Assembly (NCBI GenBank): GCA_937927895.1
Contig: CALGKA010000018.1
Span: 1 to 64,000 of the forward strand
DNA length: 64,000 nucleotides
Direction: 5' to 3'
Source: an uncultured Granulosicoccaceae bacterium
Lineage (GTDB): Bacteria; Pseudomonadota; Gammaproteobacteria; Granulosicoccales; Granulosicoccaceae
Positions 1 through 9,900 of this stretch are shown piece after piece (position 1 is the first letter of the stretch; the number at the start of each line of letters is the position of its first letter). The position numbers and the translations under genes are program-made. The notes below the pieces were generated by a model. The model saw nothing but the letters and a program-made list of their open reading frames with translations, was not told the origin of the DNA and did no database searches.

Positions 1-59
1 TGTCAGAACAAGTCCAAATTGCTACCTATTATTACTGCTATTAGTTTACTACCCACACA

Positions 60-576
60 CTACTCTTCACCATCCCAATAATCTAAACTCTGATCAGCAC
101 GGCTCAAAAATGCGATTCGATTTTCGTTGGCGTCTGCCCTATTCCCGAATACACCAAACTTTCCAGAATCCGGGTACTCAACATACTCCGGTGAGAGCAT
201 AGTGCTTACGGCCAGATATTTTAGATCTGCATCTGAAGTATTAATTAGGCTGGTGCGCAGTTTCGGGGCCACCCGGTGGGCATGCGATTAAGTCGTGCCG
301 CTTTACCGGTGTGGTTTCATTGCCTACACGAAGCTCGCCGGTACCTTCTAAAATTAAAAACATCTCTTCATTAACATGGTGATTATGCGCTGGAAAGGCA
401 CACTTGCCAGGTGGTACTACGATTACGTTATATCCCAACTTTGATGCACCTAATTGCTTGCTTACAAGGCCAGTGCTTGCGTCATATTTTTCAGCGGCCA
501 AGCCGGTTGCTGCAAAGGATGGATGCCTTGGTTTAATTTCTATCTCTGAAAGATTGACTACTTGTTTTTCAATCAT
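60..576 (-). pseudogene. cupin-domain protein, split by an apparent 1-nt frameshift near 248-249
   Basis: ORF 241..576(-) carries a cupin core (PAHNHHVNEEMFLILEGTGELRVG...CPPGGPETAHQ); the continuation (LINTSDADLKYLAVSTMLSPEYVEYPDSGKFGVF) is in ORF 60..272(-) in another frame. Removing one base of the CC gives HQLINTSDADLKYLAVS. Confidence 0.75.
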
Positions 577-631
577 GGCACGCTCCGTTAGTACTAAGTA
601 CTTTCAAATAGAATACCGCATCTTTATGACC

Positions 632-1060
632 TTAACTGCCACCTTTCACTTGTGAATACATCGGGTGCTCAGGGCTTGGCTCTAAAAGATCCCAAAGGTT
701 GCCATAGAGATCTGCAAATACTGCAACCGTGCCATAACTTTGTGTTTCAGGCGGGCGGGTAAATGTTATCCCTTGCTCTAGCATACGGCTATAGTCGCGC
801 TTAAAATTATCCGTGGCTAAAAATAGGAATACACGACCACCTGTTTGATCACCTACACAGCTACTTTGATCTGGTGTTGCTGCCTGAGCCAGCAACAATG
901 ACATACTTGCATCACCGGGTGGCGTTACCACTACCCAGCGTTTGCCATCCGGTAGCAGTGTATCGCAGCTTAATTCAAACTTTAACTTATTAACATAGAA
1001 TGTGATTGCATCGTCGTAGTTTTCAACTACCAGCGTTACATGGATTATGGCTTGTTTCAT
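632..1060 (-). CDS. VOC family protein (glyoxalase/bleomycin resistance-like)
   Basis: Translation IIHVTLVVENYDDAITFYVNKLKFEL...FADLYGNLWDLLEP typical of the VOC fold. Confidence 0.85.
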   Translation of the reverse strand: MKQAIIHVTLVVENYDDAITFYVNKLKFELSCDTLLPDGKRWVVVTPPGDASMSLLLAQAATPDQSSCVGDQTGGRVFLFLATDNFKRDYSRMLEQGITFTRPPETQSYGTVAVFADLYGNLWDLLEPSPEHPMYSQVKGGS

Positions 1061-1125
1061 GTTATCTACTGTACGCGATTAATGATGTTACAAGTGAACG
1101 CAGCAACGATCTATATGCAAACAGC

Positions 1126-3345
1126 CTAGTTGACTACTGGCACAGGCTTTCGAAAATACATCTGCGACAACACCGCCGGTGCCACTACCGCTAACGCCAG
1201 CAGATCCGCTTTAAAAGACGGTGCAATAAATATAAGACCCGCTAACGCACAGAGAATTCGAAAGAATACTCCCATAGGTGCTAACCAATACCCTACCACT
1301 GCAACAGAAAGTGCTATTACCCCTGCAATACAACTGGCGGCGGTATAACTAAACTCAATAAAATCGAAGCCGGTAGACGATACAAACAACAATACAGGTG
1401 CATAAACAAATGCCATCGGTGCCACGACCTTACCTAAGCCCAGTGTAAAAGCAGAGATACCGGTTCGAAAAGGGTTAGCATTGGCAATAGCCGCTGCCGC
1501 ATAAGCAGAAGTGCACACCGGTGGTGTTATTTCTGACACCACACCGTAATAAAGTACAAACATATGACTGGCTATGGGCGGCACGCCAAGTTGCGCCAAT
1601 GCAGGCTGCGCTACTGACACCAACATAATATAAAGAGCAGTAGTTGGAATACCTGCACCCATTAAAATACAAGCAATAGCAATAAATACTAATGATATGA
1701 ATAACTGCAGATCTTCCACTGCAAAAAGACTGAAATCTGCAATAGTAATTAGCGCGTAAAGATCACTGGCTAAATTACCCGCACCTTGAGTCACCATAAA
1801 GCCAATCCGGAAACCCACACCGGTGGTATTAATTACGCCTACAACAATACCTACCGCTGCAGATGCCGCCCCTACCGCTAGTGCATACTTAACTCCAATT
1901 GCTATGGAGTCAGACATTTCAGGTATTTTGATCCGTGGCTGCGGGTTTAATGTAGCGATTAACGAACCTGCCACCAGCAACGTTGTCATAGTGGAATCAA
2001 AACCACCACCTGAATATTTCCATAATACAAATGCTATAAACGCGGCCGGATAAACCCATGTTAATGGTGCACGTATTCGAGACATACCGGCAATGACAGA
2101 TAGTGAAATACCTACAAAGGCCGACATAAAAGGCGTATACCCTGCAAACAACACCACCAACAAACCGATCAGTGGAATAATATTGGCCCATCCGGAGCGC
2201 CATACTTCTGCAAACTTAGGCAGCATTTCCTTTTTCATACCTTGCAGGTTTAATCGCCGAGCCATTAAATGCACCACAGAAAACACCCCCACATAATGCA
2301 ATAAAGCAGGGAAGATCGCGGCTATAACAATGGTGGTGTATGGCACCTGTAGGAATTCCGCCATAATGAATGCCGCCGCACCCATAATAGGCGGTGTGAT
2401 TTGACCACCCGCAGACGATGCTGCTTCTACTCCACCTGCAAAATGCCCGGGATACCCTAGGCGCTTCATATTCGGAATGGTCAACGCACCGGTTGATACT
2501 GTGTTTGCTACCGACGACCCGGAAATGGTGCCAAAGAATGCCGAGGAGATCACCGATACTTTGGCAGGCCCACCGGTGTATCTACCTGCAAGAATGGTTG
2601 CATTATCAATAAATAATTGCCCAAGGCCTGTTCGTTGTGCAATCACACCGAACAATACAAAGTGAAATACAATAGTAGAAACCACCCACAGCGTGACACC
2701 AAAGATGCCCTCTTGGGGAAAATACATAGATGATACAAAGGTATTAAACTTAACTCCCGGGTGCTGCAACAAACCTGGAAAGTAAGGCCCAAACAAAGCG
2801 TAGGAAATAAACAAGCATATGATCAGCGGCAACACCCACCCCAGTGTTCTGCGTGCGATATCTAACACAAGAAAGATCAACACCAAGCCAAAAAAGATAT
2901 CAAACTTATTCGGGTTGCCCATGCGGAATGTCTGTTCCTCGATCCCCAGGAACTCTATGCCTCGCCATGCCAACCCAACATACAAAGCAGCAGCAACACC
3001 GAGTAACATCAGTAAAAGATCGTAGAGGGGAATATTGCCAATGCGCATGCGGCCTGGCTTTAACGCGAACAAGCCATCGGTTTTGAAAACCGGATAAAAA
3101 GCATAGGTTAGTATAAAGAGCCCTGATAAATGAAAGCCCATATGCCAATGGTCAGCAGGCAATCCAAAACCTGCTGTAATGAAGTGATAAAACGCGAATA
3201 CCAACGCTACGGCCTTAAGCACGTTTAACGCAAAGGGCGTTACCTCACGTATAGCTGCACCCTCTTCATACTTTCTTTCGATGTCTGCTAAATCTTGACT
3301 TGAGGGACCTGCATTTGGTGTATTCACAGTTTCAATCACTGGCAA
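1126..3345 (-). CDS. TRAP transporter fused permease subunit (4TM/12TM, TAXI-associated)
   Basis: 739 aa hydrophobic protein; SGSSVANTVSTGALTIPNMKRLGYPGHFAGGVEAASSAGGQITPPIMGAAAFIMAE motif. Confidence 0.92.
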   Translation of the reverse strand: MPVIETVNTPNAGPSSQDLADIERKYEEGAAIREVTPFALNVLKAVALVFAFYHFITAGFGLPADHWHMGFHLSGLFILTYAFYPVFKTDGLFALKPGRMRIGNIPLYDLLLMLLGVAAALYVGLAWRGIEFLGIEEQTFRMGNPNKFDIFFGLVLIFLVLDIARRTLGWVLPLIICLFISYALFGPYFPGLLQHPGVKFNTFVSSMYFPQEGIFGVTLWVVSTIVFHFVLFGVIAQRTGLGQLFIDNATILAGRYTGGPAKVSVISSAFFGTISGSSVANTVSTGALTIPNMKRLGYPGHFAGGVEAASSAGGQITPPIMGAAAFIMAEFLQVPYTTIVIAAIFPALLHYVGVFSVVHLMARRLNLQGMKKEMLPKFAEVWRSGWANIIPLIGLLVVLFAGYTPFMSAFVGISLSVIAGMSRIRAPLTWVYPAAFIAFVLWKYSGGGFDSTMTTLLVAGSLIATLNPQPRIKIPEMSDSIAIGVKYALAVGAASAAVGIVVGVINTTGVGFRIGFMVTQGAGNLASDLYALITIADFSLFAVEDLQLFISLVFIAIACILMGAGIPTTALYIMLVSVAQPALAQLGVPPIASHMFVLYYGVVSEITPPVCTSAYAAAAIANANPFRTGISAFTLGLGKVVAPMAFVYAPVLLFVSSTGFDFIEFSYTAASCIAGVIALSVAVVGYWLAPMGVFFRILCALAGLIFIAPSFKADLLALAVVAPAVLSQMYFRKPVPVVN

Positions 3346-3389
3346 TACTTCCTTTGTCTGATTTTTTAATGAGCATATATGACATCAAT

Positions 3390-3422
3390 AAAAAAGGCGA
3401 CACCCAAAGTGGGGGCCGCCTT
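3390..3422 (-). terminator. Rho-independent-like hairpin between the TAXI binding protein and TRAP permease genes
   Basis: Minus strand GGCGGCCCCCACTTTGGGTGTCGCC followed by TTTTTT. Confidence 0.6.
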
Positions 3423-3453
3423 GCGATCTAGCGTTCTAGCTGTGGGTAAAGGC

Positions 3454-4485
3454 TTACTTAAGCAAACCTGCTTCCTTGTAGAACTTTTCAGCACCCGGGT
3501 GCAATGGCACACCAAGCGCTGCGACACCATCTAGCGCTGTTTCAGGTGTGATTTGCTTGCCCTTTGCGTGACCGTTATCAAGCAACTTGCGAGTATTGTC
3601 GTTCCACATGGCTTGGGTAATGCCGTATACCAACTCATCAGAAAGATCAGAAGAGACAACCATTAAAGCACTTACAGCCGGAGTAAGCACATCATTACTA
3701 ACACCCTCATAAACACCACTTGGTATTTTTGAAGGAATATAGGCTGGAATAATGTCATTAATCTTTTGCAAATCTTCTGCACTAAATGAATGCAGTTCCA
3801 TGCCCTTGGTTGACGCCAATTGAACCATGGCAGCGACCGGCCAACCCGCAGCGTAGAAATAGGCATCTAGCTGGCCATCAGCCAGGCGCTCTGCGCTTTG
3901 ACTATTGTTAAGCTCTGCCTCATCCATGTTATCTCTTGTAACACCCCATGCCTCAAGCATTTGCAATACCGCAACCTGTGTACCAGACCCTGCCTGCGCA
4001 ATACCAACACGCTTATCAGCTAGATCACCTAAGTTACTTATTGTGGAACCCTTAGGCATAACAAGGTGTAAATCTTCCGGGTACAGGTTAGCCACAATTC
4101 TCAATTTCGGGTGTGGCTTACCTTCAAACTTACCTTCACCCATAAACATAGAACGCGTGACATCTGCAGCAGCAAGGCCTGCTTCAAGCTCACCGTTTTG
4201 AACGGCAGCATTATTAAAAACAGATGCAGTCGTTGACTGAGCAATAGCAATTAAACCAGGCACACCACATTGACCACCGCTATCACATGGTCGCGAACCC
4301 GGAGGTGCCGAAATACCATTAGCAATGGTGCCACCGATAGGAAAGTACGTTCCACCTGCACCGCCCGTACCGATACGGAAAAAGGTTGGGTCTGCAGCTT
4401 GCACAGTTGCAGCAATTGATCCTAAAGTAATGACAGCAGCAACGGCCGCTTTGGCGAAAAGTTTCGTTTTAAGCATAGAGTGCAT
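3454..4485 (-). CDS. TAXI family TRAP transporter solute-binding subunit
   Basis: Signal peptide then FFRIGTGGAGGTYFPIGGTIANGIS, TAXI hallmark. Confidence 0.93.
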   Translation of the reverse strand: MHSMLKTKLFAKAAVAAVITLGSIAATVQAADPTFFRIGTGGAGGTYFPIGGTIANGISAPPGSRPCDSGGQCGVPGLIAIAQSTTASVFNNAAVQNGELEAGLAAADVTRSMFMGEGKFEGKPHPKLRIVANLYPEDLHLVMPKGSTISNLGDLADKRVGIAQAGSGTQVAVLQMLEAWGVTRDNMDEAELNNSQSAERLADGQLDAYFYAAGWPVAAMVQLASTKGMELHSFSAEDLQKINDIIPAYIPSKIPSGVYEGVSNDVLTPAVSALMVVSSDLSDELVYGITQAMWNDNTRKLLDNGHAKGKQITPETALDGVAALGVPLHPGAEKFYKEAGLLK

Positions 4486-4629
4486 CTCCTGTATGGTCTT
4501 TGTTGTGTAGCCTCAATGTATGCCGAATCGAATCCACTTGCAAGACTCCAATATACGATCCGTCTATTTACGGTAACCAATATTAATTATTTAATATTAA
4601 AAAGCCTTATCACCGCTTAAGAACGTACA

Positions 4630-5016
4630 TTACTGCTTAAGAATTTCATTTACACACTGCACCGCTTTATCTTCACTATAACCTGCCTCAAGATAAACCT
4701 TCTGCGGACAAGACTCTAGCGTCTCGTTTTCGAGGTCAGAAAGAGAGATAGTGTCAGGCAAAGGAACAATGCATTGCTGCAACGCTTTCTCTGACAAGTC
4801 TAAACAAACCTCTTTTGTAAAATCCATGCAAGACGTAAACGCTTCTGTAGTACACAGCACCTGTGATTGCTCACGCGAAAGTTTGATCAGTAAAAACTTT
4901 GATAGTTTGTCTTCTGCAACTGCCACATGCCCAAATAGCACTCCACCGGCAATGCCCGCCACAAGCACCGCACGTAAAACGAATACCGCTAAGGACGAAT
5001 GAGAATTTCTAATCAT
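4630..5016 (-). CDS. hypothetical small secreted protein
   Basis: 128 aa with N-terminal hydrophobic signal-like segment and several Cys. Confidence 0.55.
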   Translation of the reverse strand: MIRNSHSSLAVFVLRAVLVAGIAGGVLFGHVAVAEDKLSKFLLIKLSREQSQVLCTTEAFTSCMDFTKEVCLDLSEKALQQCIVPLPDTISLSDLENETLESCPQKVYLEAGYSEDKAVQCVNEILKQ

Positions 5017-5347
5017 GACAAATCTCCGAAATCAGTCAGTATACAGAAGGACTACACAATTCAGTGTGAGGTCACGCCTGATCCATGCAATTATCACCAG
5101 CAAATGCCGCTCCTCACTAAGTCGGGGTATATTCACCCATGAACGCAAGGTTCGCAGGCGATAGCCAGTGCTTTTAAGATAAAAAGCAGTCTTCCTAAAA
5201 CGCTTTATTCCCTATATGAATACGAATATTCAGTGGTATATTGACCAATCCATTGATCGCTGTAAAAAGCGGCATTGCAGATCGCCGATCACACAAGCAA
5301 TACTATTCATCAAAGATAATTAGCAAAAGTAAACAACGGTATAGCTT

Positions 5348-6196
5348 ATGACAACCCTTCGAATACTAGGATGTCAAATAGACATACCCGCTACTACAAA
5401 CATAGCCGAACGCGATCAACACCTTTTACTATCAAGTAAAAAAGCCACGCAATGGCTAAGCAAAACCGCCGCCGATATTTTGCTATTGCCCGAGTTATCA
5501 ACACTCGACTACAGCAACAACACATTTAAAAATTTATCTGAACTCGCAGAAGATGACAACGGCCCGTCATTCCAAACATGGCGTGAAGTAGCAACACGCT
5601 ACAACTGCTGGGCACTCTACGGCTACGCAAGACGTAGCAATAAAAATACACCATCGTACAGCATAGCCACAGGCATAATAAATCCAAACGGCACCCTTCA
5701 TGGTGTATATGAAAAACTCCACCTGGCCCAATTCGGCGCATCAGAAGAAAAGGATTTTTTCAATATAGCCGGCAACCAACTAGTGGTATTCAAATGCAAG
5801 GGCTTCACTCTAGCACCCATCATTTGTTACGACATCCGCTTCGCAGAACTAGCCAGAACACTAGCATTAAAACACAAAGTAGACTGCATACTACACACAG
5901 GCGCCTACGCCCGAGACCCCTCCTTCGACAGCTGGCACGCCTTCGTTAAAACCCGTGCCATGGAAAACCAAATGTATGTAGTGAGTTTAAATAGAGCAGG
6001 AAGCTATTTTGGCAACTCTGTTTTCATGCCTCCATGGGTAGATGAGACACACCCCGCGGTTACGTTTTCTGAGACTGATGAAGAGTGCAAGTTATTAACG
6101 CTTGATAGGCAAGTGATTGAGCATGCGAGAGACGAGTATCATTTTCTTGATGATCGATTGGCGGATTATGAATTGCCTGTGGTTGGAGATATGTAG
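5348..6196 (+). CDS. carbon-nitrogen hydrolase (nitrilase superfamily)
   Basis: ILLLPELSTLDYS (Glu), YEKLHLAQFG (Lys), APIICYDIRFAELARTLALK (Cys) catalytic context. Confidence 0.88.
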   Translation: MTTLRILGCQIDIPATTNIAERDQHLLLSSKKATQWLSKTAADILLLPELSTLDYSNNTFKNLSELAEDDNGPSFQTWREVATRYNCWALYGYARRSNKNTPSYSIATGIINPNGTLHGVYEKLHLAQFGASEEKDFFNIAGNQLVVFKCKGFTLAPIICYDIRFAELARTLALKHKVDCILHTGAYARDPSFDSWHAFVKTRAMENQMYVVSLNRAGSYFGNSVFMPPWVDETHPAVTFSETDEECKLLTLDRQVIEHARDEYHFLDDRLADYELPVVGDM

Positions 6197-6248
6197 TGGT
6201 CTATGTTTTTATAAGCGAGATAATTATTAAGGTTCACAGTTTTAATAT

Positions 6249-6506
6249 CCCATGCTTACGCTTGTGAGCTTCTTAACAATCACGGCATCAGAATTCAACG
6301 AGCACAACATAGAAATGCACTTAGCTTCGGTGTACAAGTTAAGTACGTCAACGGTAACCCACAAGCGTTAGCGTGGGACTAGCCAACCCAATCTCATCAT
6401 CCTTCCTATCCAAAAACGAACTATACAAAACAAAAATTATATAGTTCGAGCTACATCATTCAAACTCAGAATTTAGACAGGTCAGTCCCACGCTAACGCT
6501 TGTGGG
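6249..6506. repeat. REP-like inverted repeat pair (perfect 23-bp arms 6358-6380 / 6484-6506) plus a degenerate third arm at 6249-6268
   Basis: CCCACAAGCGTTAGCGTGGGACT and its exact reverse complement AGTCCCACGCTAACGCTTGTGGG; CCCATGCTTACGCTTGTGAG is a degenerate copy. Confidence 0.85.
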
Positions 6507-6748
6507 TTTCCTCTAAAAAAAGATAACGTACACGCTTCAACAGAAGCTTTATACAGAGGCGTAGTAGTCGGATATAAAATCACGAATACCCATTAAAGCG
6601 AGCGCAAAATCTCTAAGCTATCACCAACCTAACTGAGCGTCGCGAACCACAAACACATCAATTGCCCCAATCCCAAAATACCGACGTAGAGCGCAAAGCT
6701 CACGAAGTGATGCTTTACCCGCGCTTTTTGTTGTTTTTAAAAAGTAAG

Positions 6749-6910
6749 GCCGCCGGCAGGGCATGCATCGCACATCAGCCGCCGGCAAGGCATGCATCAC
6801 ACGTCAGCCGCCGGCAAGGCACGCATCACACGTCAGCCACCGGCAGCGCATGCCGCGCACGCAGCCGTCCGCAGGACAAGCAAAAGCGACAGCCGCCAGC
6901 AGGCAAAACA
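6749..6910. repeat. GC-rich about 29-bp tandem repeat, about 4 good units plus 2 degenerate units
   Basis: Unit GCCGCCGGCAAGGCATGCATCACACGTCA starting at 6749, 6778, 6807, 6836, then degraded at about 6864 and 6892. Confidence 0.85.
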
Positions 6911-6983
6911 CAAAAACAACCCAGTTGTTGTCTCAACGCCTCCCCACCCCTATGATAAAGATCAAAACAGAGCACATCCCACT

Positions 6984-9900
6984 ATGAGCAATGCGCTCAA
7001 AGACTTCCACCCGGATATCAGCAACTGGTTCCACCACCAGTTCAAACACCCCACAGCTGTCCAGCAAGCCGCCTGGCCCGTAATAGCAAGCGGTGCGCAC
7101 GCACTAATCACAGCACCCACCGGTTCCGGTAAAACACTAACAGCCTTCCTATGGTCACTAAACCGCTTTGCGACCAAAGAATGGCAACCAGGTGCGACGC
7201 GACTTTTGTATGTATCACCGCTTAAAGCACTTAACAACGATATTCAGCGCAATCTACTAGACCCACTAAAACAACTAGGCGACGCACTACCGGGCATTAG
7301 CGTAAGAACCCGCTCCGGTGATACATCACAAGGCGATCGCCAAAGAATGTTGCGAAAACCACCAGACATACTCATTACTACACCTGAAAGCCTGGCTCTT
7401 TTACTCACTACTACACGAGGCCGGTTGGCATTAAGCAATGTTGAAACCATGATCATTGATGAAGTGCACTCCATGGTCGATAGTCGCCGTGGAGTATCGT
7501 TAATGACATCAGCGGAGCGACTCCTTGAACTAACTGGTTCTCTACAACGCATTGCGTTATCCGCCACTGTTAATCCATTAGAAGCAATTGCCGAATATGT
7601 TGGCGGCTTTGACGATACCGGCCGCGCGCGACCGGTAAGCATTGTGAACCCTGCATCTGAAAAAGTTATATCGCTCAATGTGAAATACCCCGTTGAAGTA
7701 AAAGAAGCTGCTGAACAAGGTGATTCAGTATGGGATCCATTAGCTGAAAAGTTTCGCGATGTAGCCCTTAACAACCGCAGCACATTATTTTTTACCAATA
7801 GCCGCGCCATGGCTGAAAAGATCACATTAAAAATAAACGAGCAATCACCTACCCTACTCGCCTATGCGCACCATGGTTCATTAGCCCGTGAAATAAGAGC
7901 CGAAGTCGAACGCCGCCTTAAAGCCGGTGAACTACGTGCCATTGTCGCCACCAGTTCACTTGAAATGGGTATCGATATAGGCAACCTTGACCGGGTAGTA
8001 TTATTGCAATCACCACCGGGCATTGCCGCCACCATTCAACGGATTGGGCGCGCAGGTCATAGTGTTGGTGAAGAAAGCCACGGCTCACTATACCCGGTAC
8101 ATGCCGCAGACTTTATTGAGGCAGCCGCATTATCTACCGCGACTATCGCACGTGATCTTGAACCGCTGAAACCAATAAAAGGCGCGCTGGATATTTTATC
8201 GCAGGTCATTGTATCAATGACTGCCAATGAAACCTGGACCGCAGATGACATATTCCAGTTACTAAAACGCTCAGCGCCTTATCAAAATTTATCTCGCGAA
8301 CAATTTCATTTGGTATTGGAGTTATTATCAGGCCGTTATGCAGGTGCCCGGGTCCGTGAACTGCAATCACGAATAGTTTACAACCGAATAGACGGTACCA
8401 TCAACGCCAAAAAGAGCGCACTGTTTGCACTCTATAATTCTGGTGGCAGTATTCCTGATCGGGGTTATTATCAAATACGCCACGCAGACTCGGGCGCTAA
8501 GATTGGTGAACTTGATGAGGAATTTGTATGGGAAGCAAGAATTGGCGATACATTCTCACTGGGTACACAGCACTGGCAAGTTAGGCAAATCAACCATAAC
8601 GATGTACTGGTAAAACCATCTAAATCTGGAATTGCCCCACCGTTTTGGCGCGCCGAGCGCAATAATAGAAGCCACCACTATGCTACTCGCATTGGGGAGT
8701 TTCTACTTAAAGCCAATACTTTGTTGGCCGCCGGCAAACAAAAACAACTGGCTCTGCATTTAACAGAGCAACTTGCATTTGATGACGGCGCATCGGACAA
8801 ACTCATTGATTACCTACAAAGACAAAGAGAAAAAAGCGCCACTGACTTGCCCCACCGTCACCATCTATTAGTAGAACTAGTAGAATCCGGCCCAGGTGGT
8901 TACCGTGGTCCTGATGTTCAAAAACAACTGGTAATACATACCCATTGGGGCGGCAGGCTCAACCACCCATGGGCACTTGCACTACAAAGCGCGTGGCAGG
9001 AAAAGTTCAACGAACAGCCAAAGATTCATGCTGACAACGATGCCATAGCCATTACCGTCTCTGAAGTACCCGACCCGGCACTGGTGTTATCACTGGTCAA
9101 TTCAGCCAACCTTGATCATCATTTACGCCATTCACTTGAAAGCTCTGGCTTCTTCGGAACTCGCTTCAGAGAGTGTGCCGGTCGGTTTTTGTTATTACCC
9201 AGGCAAAAGTTTAATCAACGTCTTCCGTTATGGATGAGCCGATTGCAGGCTAAAAAACTCATGTCTGCTACCATGCAGTTTGAAGACTTCCCGGTACTAC
9301 TGGAAACATGGCGCACCTGTTTAAACGATGAATTCGAACTGCAAGCGTTAAACACTATGCTTAATGAAGTCGCTGATGGCGTCTGCCAATGGAGCTTTAT
9401 ACGTACAGCATCACCAACACCGTTCGCAAGTAATCTGTCATTTGATCATATCAATATGTATATGTACGCCGATGACACGCCAGACCAACAGCAGGTCAGC
9501 GCACTGTCAGGTGACTTAATAAAGGCAACCGCCCAAAACAGTGAATTACGACCGCGCATAGACAATAGAATTAACGAACAGTTTATTGCAAAGCGTCAAC
9601 GCACGCTCGAAGATTACTCGCCAACAGATGCTGAAGAATGGAACGAGTGGGTAAAAGAAAGAGTCTTGATACCACAGAGTGAATGGTGGCCCGAGTGGCA
9701 AGACAACCCTGCAAAGCACGATAAACTACTCTGCGAACTAACACTCGATAAGCGCCGATGGGTTTGCCATATTGAACATGCCAGGCAAATAATAAAAAGC
9801 GGCCTTGCTGAAAACGCAGTGGCCAGCAAAAAGAAACTACCGGCAATTGATACCGATGCTCGCACAGCTGACACACTGGCGGCAGAAATTCTCTCCTACT

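Noticed and set aside
6749-6910. Possible CRISPR array, based on 29-bp period units
   Set aside because: Units are directly adjacent with no spacers and there are no cas genes; it is a plain tandem repeat.
6662-6987. ORFs 6662..6955 and 6763..6987 (+) and the N-terminal extension of the helicase ORF from 6792
   Set aside because: They read through the 29-bp tandem repeat in several frames; the helicase has a good ATG at 6984.
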